Positions 1 through 5,845 of a stretch of DNA of 12,120 nucleotides are shown one piece after another. Origin of the DNA: an uncultured Saprospirales bacterium (GTDB lineage Bacteria > Bacteroidota > Bacteroidia > Chitinophagales > JADIYW01); contig CALLKF010000159.1 of the NCBI GenBank assembly GCA_938008535.1, positions 1 to 12,120 on the forward strand, given 5' to 3'. The first letter of the stretch is position 1, and each line of letters starts with the position of its first letter. Both the position numbers and the translations under genes were made by a program. The notes below the pieces were generated by a model. That model was not told where the DNA came from and searched no databases. It saw nothing but the letters and a program-made list of their open reading frames with translations.

Positions 1-547
1 CTTTTTTATCTTGTCTGCAATTCCACCGTAGCCACATGTTGATTCGTTTACCAGCAGAGCCATTTAAAGGGTCTGCAATGTGTTTTTCTGTTCTAGTTGA
101 ATGTTCTATGTCAAAGAAAATTTTCTTGAACTCAGATATGCTCTTTTGCATTGAATCTGCTTCTTGATGTTGAACAAAAATAGATTCAAGTCCGTTGTGT
201 TGTGTGTAAATATTTTTTAATCCTCTTACAAACACTTTAAAATCTTGACCATTGAAAGTCCTATGTACAAAGTCATTTAATCTTTCTAAATCATTCTTTT
301 TATGTGACATGATAAAGTCATATGGAGAATTACCCAATAACTTCATCATCTTTTTTGAATTACTTATTATCATATTGCGGTTTCCCCAAGCAATTGAAGC
401 ACTTAAGAATCCAGCAATTTCAATATCTTCTTTTATCGTATAAAGGTGAGGTATTTGTATAGGGTCTTTTTCAATAAAATCAATGGTGTTATACTTATCC
501 ACCATCTCATTTAAAAACTCTTTAAGTTCTGCTTTATTTAATTTCAA
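1..547 (-). CDS. TIGR02757 family protein (DUF2400), C-terminus beyond left edge
   Basis: The reading frame is open from about 547 to the left edge, so only roughly the first 182 residues are visible. TIGR02757 proteins (about 250 residues, common in Bacteroidota) have no established biochemical role that I know of. Family-like segments are visible in order: DKYN, DPIQIPH, EDIEIAG, AWGNR, SPYDFI, FVHRTFNG, YTQHNGLE, a TRTEKHIADP stretch and GKRINMWLRW near the edge. No ATG gives a full N-terminus. The best start is TTG at 547 (MKLNKAELKEFLNEMVDKYN), preceded by AGGAAAA and limited upstream by an in-frame stop; the first ATG, at 510, would remove residues matched by the neighbouring paralog. 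The next gene upstream (618-1133) is a diverged copy. The usual Cys in the family's SACKR-like motif is Gly here. Family assignment is firm, the start tentative. Confidence 0.8.
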   Translation of the reverse strand, partial: MKLNKAELKEFLNEMVDKYNTIDFIEKDPIQIPHLYTIKEDIEIAGFLSASIAWGNRNMIISNSKKMMKLLGNSPYDFIMSHKKNDLERLNDFVHRTFNGQDFKVFVRGLKNIYTQHNGLESIFVQHQEADSMQKSISEFKKIFFDIEHSTRTEKHIADPLNGSAGKRINMWLRWNCRQDKK

Positions 548-617
548 TTTTCCTAAGGATTAATTATCTTTATAAAGGTAAAGATTACAATGTAAAAATA
601 AGAATCATAACTGCTAC

Positions 618-1133
618 CTAAATTATCCGATTAAACATGTTCAACCGTTTACAAGTTGATTTATTTTCTGGTGATGAAACATGTTTTTTTGTGCGAGCAG
701 GAAAATCTTTTAATGAAAAAAATGATTCCTTAAAATTTGACAAACCAAGTTCTATATTTTGATTTAAAAAGAGATTTTCTAATGAATCATTTTGAGTATA
801 ATAATGTTTTAGAAACGAAATAAAATACAATAGATCAGTTGCATTAAATGTTCTATGCACAAAAGTTTCAAATGGTTTTAATTCTTTTTGCGAATGATTT
901 AAAATAAAATCATATGGCTGATTATCCATCAATGTCATCAATTTATTACAGCTATTAATAATGGAAGTGCGGTTGCCCCAAGCCAAGGTAGCTGCAAACA
1001 AACCAGCAATTTCTATATCTTGCTTTTTAGTAAACCGATGCGGAATAGAGATCGGGTCGTCTTTTATAAAATCATTTTTGTTGTATTTATCGTGATAAAA
1101 ATTTAGAATGTCTATGGTTTGATTGGAAATCAT
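618..1133 (-). CDS. TIGR02757 family protein, C-terminally truncated second copy
   Basis: About 171 residues with clear TIGR02757 segments: DKYN, DPISIPHRFT, DIEIAG, LAWGNR, PYDFIL, FVHRTFN, YTQND, FPARTKKHV and CKRLNMF. It then stops after NRII, exactly where family members continue (LRW...), so roughly the last 80 residues are missing. The other frames past the stop do not resume the protein, which points to loss of DNA rather than a simple frameshift. Residue identity to the copy at 1-547 is roughly one half by eye, so this is not a recent duplication. The chosen ATG at 1133 lies 1 nt past the stop of the trans-sulfuration gene and matches the family N-terminus; an ATG at 1148 would overlap that gene by 14 nt. 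It is probably co-transcribed with that gene. It may be a decaying gene or a functional short form; I lean to decay. Confidence 0.72.
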   Translation of the reverse strand: MISNQTIDILNFYHDKYNKNDFIKDDPISIPHRFTKKQDIEIAGLFAATLAWGNRTSIINSCNKLMTLMDNQPYDFILNHSQKELKPFETFVHRTFNATDLLYFISFLKHYYTQNDSLENLFLNQNIELGLSNFKESFFSLKDFPARTKKHVSSPENKSTCKRLNMFNRII

Positions 1134-1134
1134 T

Positions 1135-2274
1135 TTATCCAATCGCATTTTTCAAATCTTCAATTAAATCATCAGCATCTTCAATACCAACACTTAAGCG
1201 TATTAAAGAATCAACCACACCTGTTTTTTTTCGTTCTTCCAACGGAATGCTGCCGTGCGTCATGCTTGCTGGATGACCAATCAACGATTCAACACCACCA
1301 AGCGATTCTGCTAATGAAAATAACTTGGTCGATGAAAGTAATTTATGTGCAGCTTCTAAACTATCATCTTTCAATGAAAATGAAACCATTGCACCAAACA
1401 TTTTCATTTGTTTTTTGGCAATTTCATGTCCTTTATGTTCTGTAAAACCTGGATAATGTACATCACCAACCTTTGGATTTGACTTTAAATAAGCAGCAAT
1501 TTTTTCTGCATTTTCACAAGCTCGTTGCACACGAATATGTAACGTTTTGATACCTCGCAAAATCAAAAAGCAATCTTGCGGACCAGGCACTGCACCACAA
1601 GCATTTTGCAAGAAATACAATTGCTCTGCCAATGTTTTATCTTTCACCACAACAGCACCATGAATGACATCGCTGTGTCCACCTAAATATTTTGTTGCCG
1701 AATGAACAACGATGTCTGCGCCTAAATCTAAAGGTGTTTGCAAGTATGGCGATGCAAATGTATTGTCAACACAAACCAATAAATTATGTTTTTTTGCCAA
1801 CGCACAAACCGCTGCAATGTCAACAATATTCAGCATCGGATTGGTTGGTGTTTCTACCCAAATTAATTTTGTTTTTGGTGTGATGGCATTTTCAATGTTG
1901 GATAAATCTGTCATATCAACAAATGAGAAATCTAACCCAAAACGTCCGAAAACTTTGGTGAATATGCGATAGGTTCCACCATATAAATCATTACATGAAA
2001 TGATATGATCGCCAGAACTAAACAGCTTTGCAATAGCATCGGTTGCAGCCAAACCACTGGCAAAACAAATTCCATGATTTCCATTTTCCAGAGCTGCCAA
2101 TTGATTTTGCAACACATTGCGTGTTGGATTTTGAGTGCGTGCGTACTCAAATCCTTTGTGTACACCAGGTGCATCTTGCACATAGGTTGATGTTTGAAAA
2201 ATCGGTGTCATTATAGCACCTGAAGTTGCATCTGGTTCGATGCCTGCGTGGATTACTTTTGTTGCGAATTTCAT
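1135..2274 (-). CDS. Cystathionine gamma-synthase / gamma-lyase (trans-sulfuration PLP enzyme)
   Basis: A 379-residue cytoplasmic enzyme of the Cys/Met metabolism PLP family (fold type I aspartate-aminotransferase-like), the usual length. It interconverts sulfur amino acids through cystathionine: either O-acyl-homoserine plus Cys to cystathionine, or cystathionine to Cys. Visible landmarks are TPIFQTSTY (23-31), EYARTQNPTR (43-52; Tyr44 and Arg46 reach the neighbouring active site), ASGLAAT (72-78), YGGTY (98-102), ETPTNP (141-146), VDNTFASP (169-176; Asp170 to the pyridine nitrogen), SATKYLGGHSD (192-202; Lys195 is the PLP Schiff-base lysine), and C-terminal AESLGGVESL, MTH and RLSVGIED. Sequence alone does not separate synthase from lyase, so no symbol is given. 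The ATG at 2274 gives the family N-terminus. Upstream lies a putative Cys-codon attenuator; downstream, 1 nt away, a TIGR02757 gene. Confidence 0.93.
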   Translation of the reverse strand: MKFATKVIHAGIEPDATSGAIMTPIFQTSTYVQDAPGVHKGFEYARTQNPTRNVLQNQLAALENGNHGICFASGLAATDAIAKLFSSGDHIISCNDLYGGTYRIFTKVFGRFGLDFSFVDMTDLSNIENAITPKTKLIWVETPTNPMLNIVDIAAVCALAKKHNLLVCVDNTFASPYLQTPLDLGADIVVHSATKYLGGHSDVIHGAVVVKDKTLAEQLYFLQNACGAVPGPQDCFLILRGIKTLHIRVQRACENAEKIAAYLKSNPKVGDVHYPGFTEHKGHEIAKKQMKMFGAMVSFSLKDDSLEAAHKLLSSTKLFSLAESLGGVESLIGHPASMTHGSIPLEERKKTGVVDSLIRLSVGIEDADDLIEDLKNAIG

Positions 2275-2330
2275 ATGTTGTAAGTTATACGTTATTAAGT
2301 TATTGGTTGTTTGGTTTTAAACTGATTATA

Positions 2331-2361
2331 CAAAAGTATCAAATAAAAAACCGCTTGCAAA
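2331..2361 (-). promoter_or_regulatory. Possible second promoter P2, downstream of the terminator
   Basis: Minus strand: TTTG (2361-2358, in the terminator loop), a 19-nt spacer, TACTTTTG (2338-2331). The -7 box is the same octamer as in P1 and the spacing is identical. A transcript from here would begin near 2327, have a leader of about 50 nt and bypass the attenuator. It may give basal expression, or be a chance match in AT-rich DNA. Confidence 0.42.
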
Positions 2362-2376
2362 GAATACAAGCGGTTT
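2348..2376 (-). terminator. Rho-independent terminator of the attenuator
   Basis: Minus-strand RNA reads AAACCGCTTG, a 9-nt loop (TATTCTTTG), then CAAGCGGTTT: a perfect 10-bp stem followed by TTTATTT. The T-rich tail is present only when read leftwards, which fixes the strand. It lies 103 nt past the stop of the glycosyltransferase gene and 73 nt before the trans-sulfuration ATG. It could therefore end read-through from the sulfotransferase-glycosyltransferase unit as well as act as the conditional terminator of the leader transcript. Confidence 0.82.
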
Positions 2377-2412
2377 AAAATCTTATCTTAAATAAAAACT
2401 ATTTCCGCTTGT
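2366..2412 (-). promoter_or_regulatory. Antiterminator pairing of the attenuator
   Basis: RNA ACAAGCGG (2412-2405), overlapping the last base of the leader stop, is complementary over 8 bp to CCGCTTGT (2373-2366), the core left arm of the terminator plus one loop base. The loop between them is 31 nt. The same heptamer CAAGCGG recurs at 2357-2351 as the terminator's right arm, so both compete for CCGCTTG. The duplicated heptamer is the direct sequence sign of a two-state switch. Confidence 0.7.
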
Positions 2413-2456
2413 TAGTTGTAACAGCAGCAGTTTGTATAGTTTTTAATTGTTTTCAT
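2412..2456 (-). CDS. Cys-run leader peptide MKTIKNYTNCCCYN
   Basis: A 14-codon ORF (ATG at 2456, TAA at 2414-2412). Codons 10-12 are TGC TGC TGT, three successive cysteines, then Tyr, Asn and stop. It sits between the end of the glycosyltransferase gene and the trans-sulfuration gene, on the same strand as both. Its function would lie in being translated, as a sensor of charged tRNA-Cys, not in the peptide itself. Support comes from the Cys run, the antiterminator arm placed immediately after the stop codon, the Bacteroidota-type promoter ending 4 nt before the ATG, and the terminator that follows. No Shine-Dalgarno is visible, as is usual in Bacteroidota. Such a short ORF could be chance on its own; the combination makes that unlikely. 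Confidence 0.75.
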   Translation of the reverse strand: MKTIKNYTNCCCYN

Positions 2457-2460
2457 AAAC

Positions 2461-2491
2461 CAAAAGTATAAAATATTTTTATGCTTTCAAA
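2461..2491 (-). promoter_or_regulatory. Bacteroidota-type promoter P1 of the leader transcript
   Basis: Minus strand: TTTG (2491-2488), a 19-nt spacer, TACTTTTG (2468-2461). This matches the Bacteroidota -33 TTTG / -7 TAnnTTTG consensus at normal spacing. It straddles the stop codon of the glycosyltransferase gene (2481-2479). The -7 box ends 4 nt before the leader ATG at 2456, so the transcript would start at or within a few nt of that ATG and the leader would be almost leaderless. Confidence 0.6.
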
Positions 2492-3432
2492 ATCATTTTT
2501 ACGGTTTGCAGAAGATCGGGTTTAAAAAATCCGTTTTTAACGTACGCAAATTTTCTTCCAAAACCTGTTCGTTTTTCAATGCTGATAAATGCATCGATAG
2601 TTTGTAAATCTTTTTTATTGAGTTTGTCTTTATAATTATTTCTAAAATCTTTTGCCTGTTCGATTCTTAAATTCAACCAATATTTATGCTGTGTTTTCGT
2701 TACTGCATTCTTTATTTTTTTTATCATTTTTTGTGCAAACGATAATTTTATTCTGAAAGAAGTGTTGTTGGCATGATTGCGCAATAATATTAGTTGTTGA
2801 TCTATTGCTTTAAATTTTCCGAAAGCTGCAATAAGTAAAGCAATCCAATGATCATGATAAATTGCATGCTTTCCAATTGGACAAGCCAGTTTTGCCAATG
2901 CTTGATTTATCATCATGGTGCAACCAAAAGGAATATTATACACCAACAATCTGTTGAACGTAAAATATTCTTCGTACGTTTTATGTACTTTCCACATTGA
3001 TTGATGTATAATTTCATCTTGTTCGTTGATGACAGTCATGTCGCTGTATACCATACAAGGAACTGTATTGTTGCCATTTTCCAGTTTTTGTATTTCTTTG
3101 ATAGAAACTTCGAGTTTATTTTTTAACCATACATCATCCTGGTCACAGAAGCAAAGATATTCTGCATTGGTTGACTGCATAAGAATATTGAAATTTTGAG
3201 CCACGCCAATATTTCCTAAGTCATCTTCAATAATTCTGATAATAACTTCAGGAAATTTATTTTGATACTCTTTTAAGATTTTTTTTGTGGAATCTGTTGA
3301 GCCATCATCACGAACCAGAATTCTAAAATTGCGTATAGTTTGTGCTAATAAACTGTCTAATTGTTGCGCTAAAAATTGTTCGCCGTTATACGTCGCCAAA
3401 AGAATATCTATCGTAAATTTTGAGTCGCTCAT
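2479..3432 (-). CDS. Glycosyltransferase family 2, rhamnosyltransferase-like
   Basis: A 317-residue GT-A-fold glycosyltransferase. The N-terminal motif ILLATYNGEQFLAQQLDSL (10-28) and RDDGSTDST (41-49) are the GT2 nucleotide-sugar site; FCDQDDVW (95-102) carries the metal-binding DxD; HDHW (193-196) and LILLRNHANNTS (214-225) resemble the acceptor-side motifs of rhamnosyltransferases (RfbF/RgpF-like). The rest, to 317, is Lys-rich and has no evident membrane segment, so a cytoplasmic or membrane-peripheral enzyme is likely. The donor sugar cannot be read from sequence; rhamnose is an inference from motif resemblance. Its ATG lies 5 nt after the stop of the sulfotransferase gene, so the two form one unit. 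Its last codons overlap promoter P1 of the downstream attenuator. Confidence 0.88.
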   Translation of the reverse strand: MSDSKFTIDILLATYNGEQFLAQQLDSLLAQTIRNFRILVRDDGSTDSTKKILKEYQNKFPEVIIRIIEDDLGNIGVAQNFNILMQSTNAEYLCFCDQDDVWLKNKLEVSIKEIQKLENGNNTVPCMVYSDMTVINEQDEIIHQSMWKVHKTYEEYFTFNRLLVYNIPFGCTMMINQALAKLACPIGKHAIYHDHWIALLIAAFGKFKAIDQQLILLRNHANNTSFRIKLSFAQKMIKKIKNAVTKTQHKYWLNLRIEQAKDFRNNYKDKLNKKDLQTIDAFISIEKRTGFGRKFAYVKNGFFKPDLLQTVKMILKA

Positions 3433-3437
3433 TTCGT

Positions 3438-4286
3438 TTATAAGTTATCGTATCCGAGTTGCTGCATTAATTTTTTTTCTTTTAAATCCTGATAGATTTT
3501 ATAATAATTTGAATTGTTTACAAATGCATATGCTCTTTCTTTTTTAATGTCGCGCGTTTCCGTTTTTATTTTTTCATCGCTTATTGCTAAACCAGAAAAA
3601 TGAGCTAATTGTTTCAGTTTTTCAAAAGGATTCGCTAAAAAATCTTCATATTTAATTTCTAAATAATCTGGAAATTTGCTTTTCAAAGATATTGCTTTGT
3701 CAACATATTCTTGCCATAAATCATAACCGTCTTCGATAGTATTGATACGAAAATTGCGATGAAAATTATTGCTGATTAAAAATTCACGTTTCAGTTTTTT
3801 CTTCCAAGTCCATTTAAAATTATTGTATTTGATCAAATCGCGTTCTAAATAACTCGAAGCTACGTCAATTGGATTTCTGTAAATATGTATGATTTTTGGA
3901 TTCGGAAAAATGTGTTTCCAAAAATCAATGGTAAACGTATTTTTTGGGTCTTTCCAACCAAAAGGAATTTTTAGGTCTTTAATATTTTTATAATTGGATG
4001 ATAAATTGCCTAAATATTTTTTTCGTTTATTAGATTGCAAAAAATGTTCAATCGATTCAAAAATTACTTTATCACAAGATGGATTTCGGTAACGCATATT
4101 GTGCGGTTTTTCTGCTGTTGCTGTATGTAAATCAAAAATCCAATTATTAATTTCCCAGAAAAAAAGTGATTCGTGGTTGATTTCTTTTTCTGCACCAACA
4201 AACAAGCCGAGATTTTCGAGCATTTTAGTAATCATCGTGGTGCCACTTCGATGCATTCCTAAAATTATGATTGGCTGTTGATTCAT
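3438..4286 (-). CDS. Sulfotransferase family protein (PAPS-dependent)
   Basis: A 282-residue cytosolic-type sulfotransferase. GMHRSGTT (10-17) is the 5'-phosphosulfate-binding loop for PAPS, and IHIYRNPIDVASSYLERD (133-150) is the 3'-phosphate-binding motif, with Arg137 and Ser144/Ser145 in the expected places. GWKDPKNT (110-117) and EIKYEDFLANP toward the C-terminus are also typical of the bacterial Sulfotransfer_3-like group. Such enzymes move sulfate from PAPS to hydroxyls of glycans or lipids; the acceptor here is unknown. It is first in a two-gene unit with the glycosyltransferase 5 nt behind, which suggests sulfation of a surface glycan. It is divergent from the pseudouridine synthase with only 34 nt between starts. 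No PAPS-synthesis genes are in the window. Confidence 0.87.
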   Translation of the reverse strand: MNQQPIIILGMHRSGTTMITKMLENLGLFVGAEKEINHESLFFWEINNWIFDLHTATAEKPHNMRYRNPSCDKVIFESIEHFLQSNKRKKYLGNLSSNYKNIKDLKIPFGWKDPKNTFTIDFWKHIFPNPKIIHIYRNPIDVASSYLERDLIKYNNFKWTWKKKLKREFLISNNFHRNFRINTIEDGYDLWQEYVDKAISLKSKFPDYLEIKYEDFLANPFEKLKQLAHFSGLAISDEKIKTETRDIKKERAYAFVNNSNYYKIYQDLKEKKLMQQLGYDNL

Positions 4287-4309
4287 TTTACGAATTTACG
4301 TTAACTTTG
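4278..4309 (+). promoter_or_regulatory. Putative Bacteroidota promoter for the pseudouridine synthase gene
   Basis: TTG (4278-4280), a 21-nt spacer, TAACTTTG (4302-4309), matching TAnnTTTG. The -7 box ends 11 nt before the ATG at 4321, implying a 5' leader of under about 10 nt. The -33 element lies inside the start of the divergent sulfotransferase gene. The match is good, but AT-rich DNA yields chance hits. Confidence 0.45.
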
Positions 4310-4320
4310 GAAAAGTTTTT

Positions 4321-5004
4321 ATGTTAGAAATTTTATACGAAGATAATCATATTATTGCGGTGAACAAACGCAGCGGCGACATTGTGCAGGCAGATGAAAC
4401 TGGCGACAAACCGCTTGGCGATTTTGTAAAAGATTATATTAAAGAAAATTATCAAAAACCTGGTGAGGTTTTTTTAGGTGTGGTGCATCGCATTGATAGA
4501 CCTGTTTCTGGTGTGGTGTTGTTTGCTAGAACCAGTAAAAGTTTGACAAGATTAAACGCACTTTTTCAAACTAAAGAAATTCAGAAGACGTATTGGTGCG
4601 TAGTAAAAAATAAACCGAAAGAAGATGCTGGAACTTTGATTCATTATCATATAAAAGATTCAGTTTCGCGAAAAGCAAAGTTGTTTGATAAAGAAGTGGC
4701 ACATTCTAAAAAATGTGTGTTGCATTATAAATTATTGGCAAGTTCTGATAATTATCATTTGTTAGAAGTGCAATTAGAAACTGGCAGATTTCATCAAATT
4801 CGAGCGCAGTTGGCAAAAATTGGTTCGCCTATAAAAGGTGATATAAAATATGGTTTTGATAGACCAAACGAGAATACAAGAAGCATTCATTTACATGCAC
4901 GACAAATAGAGTTTTTGCATCCTGTAAAAAATGAAAAAGTGGAGATTGTTGCGCCAGTTCCTGACGAAGTAATTTGGAAGTTTTTTGAAGAAAAAATAGG
5001 TTAA
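4321..5004 (+). CDS. RluA-family pseudouridine synthase
   Basis: A 227-residue enzyme that isomerises specific uridines of rRNA or tRNA to pseudouridine. HRIDRPVSGVVLFAR (56-70) holds the catalytic aspartate Asp59. Other family features are EDNHIIAVNK near the N-terminus, KTYWCVV in the middle, and GRFHQIRAQLAKIGSPIKGD toward the C-terminus. It has no N-terminal S4 RNA-binding domain, and its length is like the short RluA/TruC types rather than RluC/RluD. The target uridine cannot be told from sequence, so no symbol is given. The ATG at 4321 lies 11 nt after a promoter-like TAACTTTG. Its stop codon overlaps that of the convergent methyltransferase by 4 nt (TTAA shared at 5001-5004). Confidence 0.9.
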   Translation: MLEILYEDNHIIAVNKRSGDIVQADETGDKPLGDFVKDYIKENYQKPGEVFLGVVHRIDRPVSGVVLFARTSKSLTRLNALFQTKEIQKTYWCVVKNKPKEDAGTLIHYHIKDSVSRKAKLFDKEVAHSKKCVLHYKLLASSDNYHLLEVQLETGRFHQIRAQLAKIGSPIKGDIKYGFDRPNENTRSIHLHARQIEFLHPVKNEKVEIVAPVPDEVIWKFFEEKIG

Positions 5005-5774
5005 TTTCGTTGTCGCAATGCTTCAAATAAAATGATTGCTGCTGTATTAGATACATTCAATGAATCGTTTTGACCACGCATTGGAATAATGATATTTTGT
5101 AAAGAATTATTTTCCCAAAAAATATCTACACCAACGGCTTCTGTACCTAATACAAAAGCCGTTGGTTTTTTATAATCACATTCTAAATAATTTTTTGATG
5201 CTTTTAATGAGGTTGTAAAAATTGAAATCTTATTTTCTTGTAAAAAATTTAAACAATCTTCTTTGCTACAAACCGCAATTTGTTTTGTAAATACACAGCC
5301 AACACTGGAACGAATTACGTTTGGATTATACACGTCTGTTTTTGTATCACAGCAAATAACTGCAGTAATATTTGCTGCATCTGCAACACGCAACAACGCA
5401 CCCAAATTGCCTGGTTTTTCAATGCCATCAACCACTAAAAAAATAGGATTTTCGTCTTGTTTTATTTCATTTAATTGATGTGTTTTTTGCTTTGCAATAG
5501 CCACTACTTTTGACGTATTTCCACGATAGGAAATCTTATCAAATACTTCTTCGGAAATTTCTATGATTTCTTCATTAGTAAGTTCATCGAAGTTCAATCC
5601 AAAACCCTTGCGAAATAAAATTGTTTCCACTTCAAAACCATTTGCAATCGCCATTTGTGTTTCTTTCCAACCATCAATTACAAAAATATTTTCTTCTTTG
5701 CGTAACTTCGATTTTTCTTGCAGTAACAAGATTTTTTTTATTAATGGATTTGATGTAGCCGAAATTTCTTTCAT
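5001..5774 (-). CDS. SpoU/TrmH-family RNA 2'-O-methyltransferase
   Basis: A 257-residue SPOUT-class methyltransferase that uses S-adenosylmethionine to methylate a ribose 2'-OH in rRNA or tRNA. Residues 1-100 form the substrate-binding (L30e-like) domain typical of RlmB/TsnR-type members. The knotted catalytic domain has motif 1 EKPGNLGALLR (119-129; Asn123 and Arg129), motif 2 LGTEAVG (209-215; the family usually has LGNE or LGSE) and motif 3 IPMRGQNDSLNVSNTAAI (230-247). GQNDSLN differs slightly from the commoner SLNVS context, but the key Ser-Leu-Asn-Val is kept. The target nucleotide is unknown. It is convergent with the pseudouridine synthase (shared TTAA) and divergent from the glycosylase with 71 nt between. 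I see no clear TAnnTTTG promoter upstream. Confidence 0.9.
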   Translation of the reverse strand: MKEISATSNPLIKKILLLQEKSKLRKEENIFVIDGWKETQMAIANGFEVETILFRKGFGLNFDELTNEEIIEISEEVFDKISYRGNTSKVVAIAKQKTHQLNEIKQDENPIFLVVDGIEKPGNLGALLRVADAANITAVICCDTKTDVYNPNVIRSSVGCVFTKQIAVCSKEDCLNFLQENKISIFTTSLKASKNYLECDYKKPTAFVLGTEAVGVDIFWENNSLQNIIIPMRGQNDSLNVSNTAAIILFEALRQRN

Positions 5775-5845
5775 GTAACAAAAATGAACAAATATTTTTA
5801 TTATTCGTGTAATTTGATGTAATTAGTATTCAAAATTTTTACAAA

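Larger units (their letters stand above)
2348..2456 (-). promoter_or_regulatory. Putative cysteine-responsive transcription attenuator
   Basis: In RNA order (right to left) the region holds a 14-codon ORF with Cys-Cys-Cys, then arm 1 (CAAGCGG, 2411-2405) directly after the stop codon, arm 2 (AAACCGCTTG, 2376-2367), arm 3 (CAAGCGGTTT, 2357-2348) and a T-rich tract. Arm 2 can pair with arm 1 (antiterminator, about 8 bp) or with arm 3 (terminator, 10 bp), but not both. A ribosome finishing the leader would cover arm 1 and favour the terminator. A ribosome stalled on the first Cys codon, whose first base is 18 nt before arm 1, would leave arm 1 free. The gene behind it makes or consumes cysteine. 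The sequence elements are seen; the cysteine response is inferred from classical attenuation logic. Confidence 0.78.

Noticed and set aside
618..660. Frameshift or sequencing error as the cause of the short TIGR02757 copy
   Set aside because: The missing C-terminal sequence does not resume in either other frame between 617 and the next gene at 547, and there is too little room for it.
1119..1445. Plus-strand open frame of 108 codons opposite the trans-sulfuration gene
   Set aside because: It lies entirely antisense to a well-supported enzyme gene, has no recognisable motif and a His/Leu-rich composition typical of a shadow frame.
2348..2376. Hairpin considered only as the terminator of the glycosyltransferase gene
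   Set aside because: It may do that too, but it is 103 nt past that gene and the intervening sequence holds a promoter, a Cys-run ORF and a competing copy of the arm, which a plain terminator would not need.
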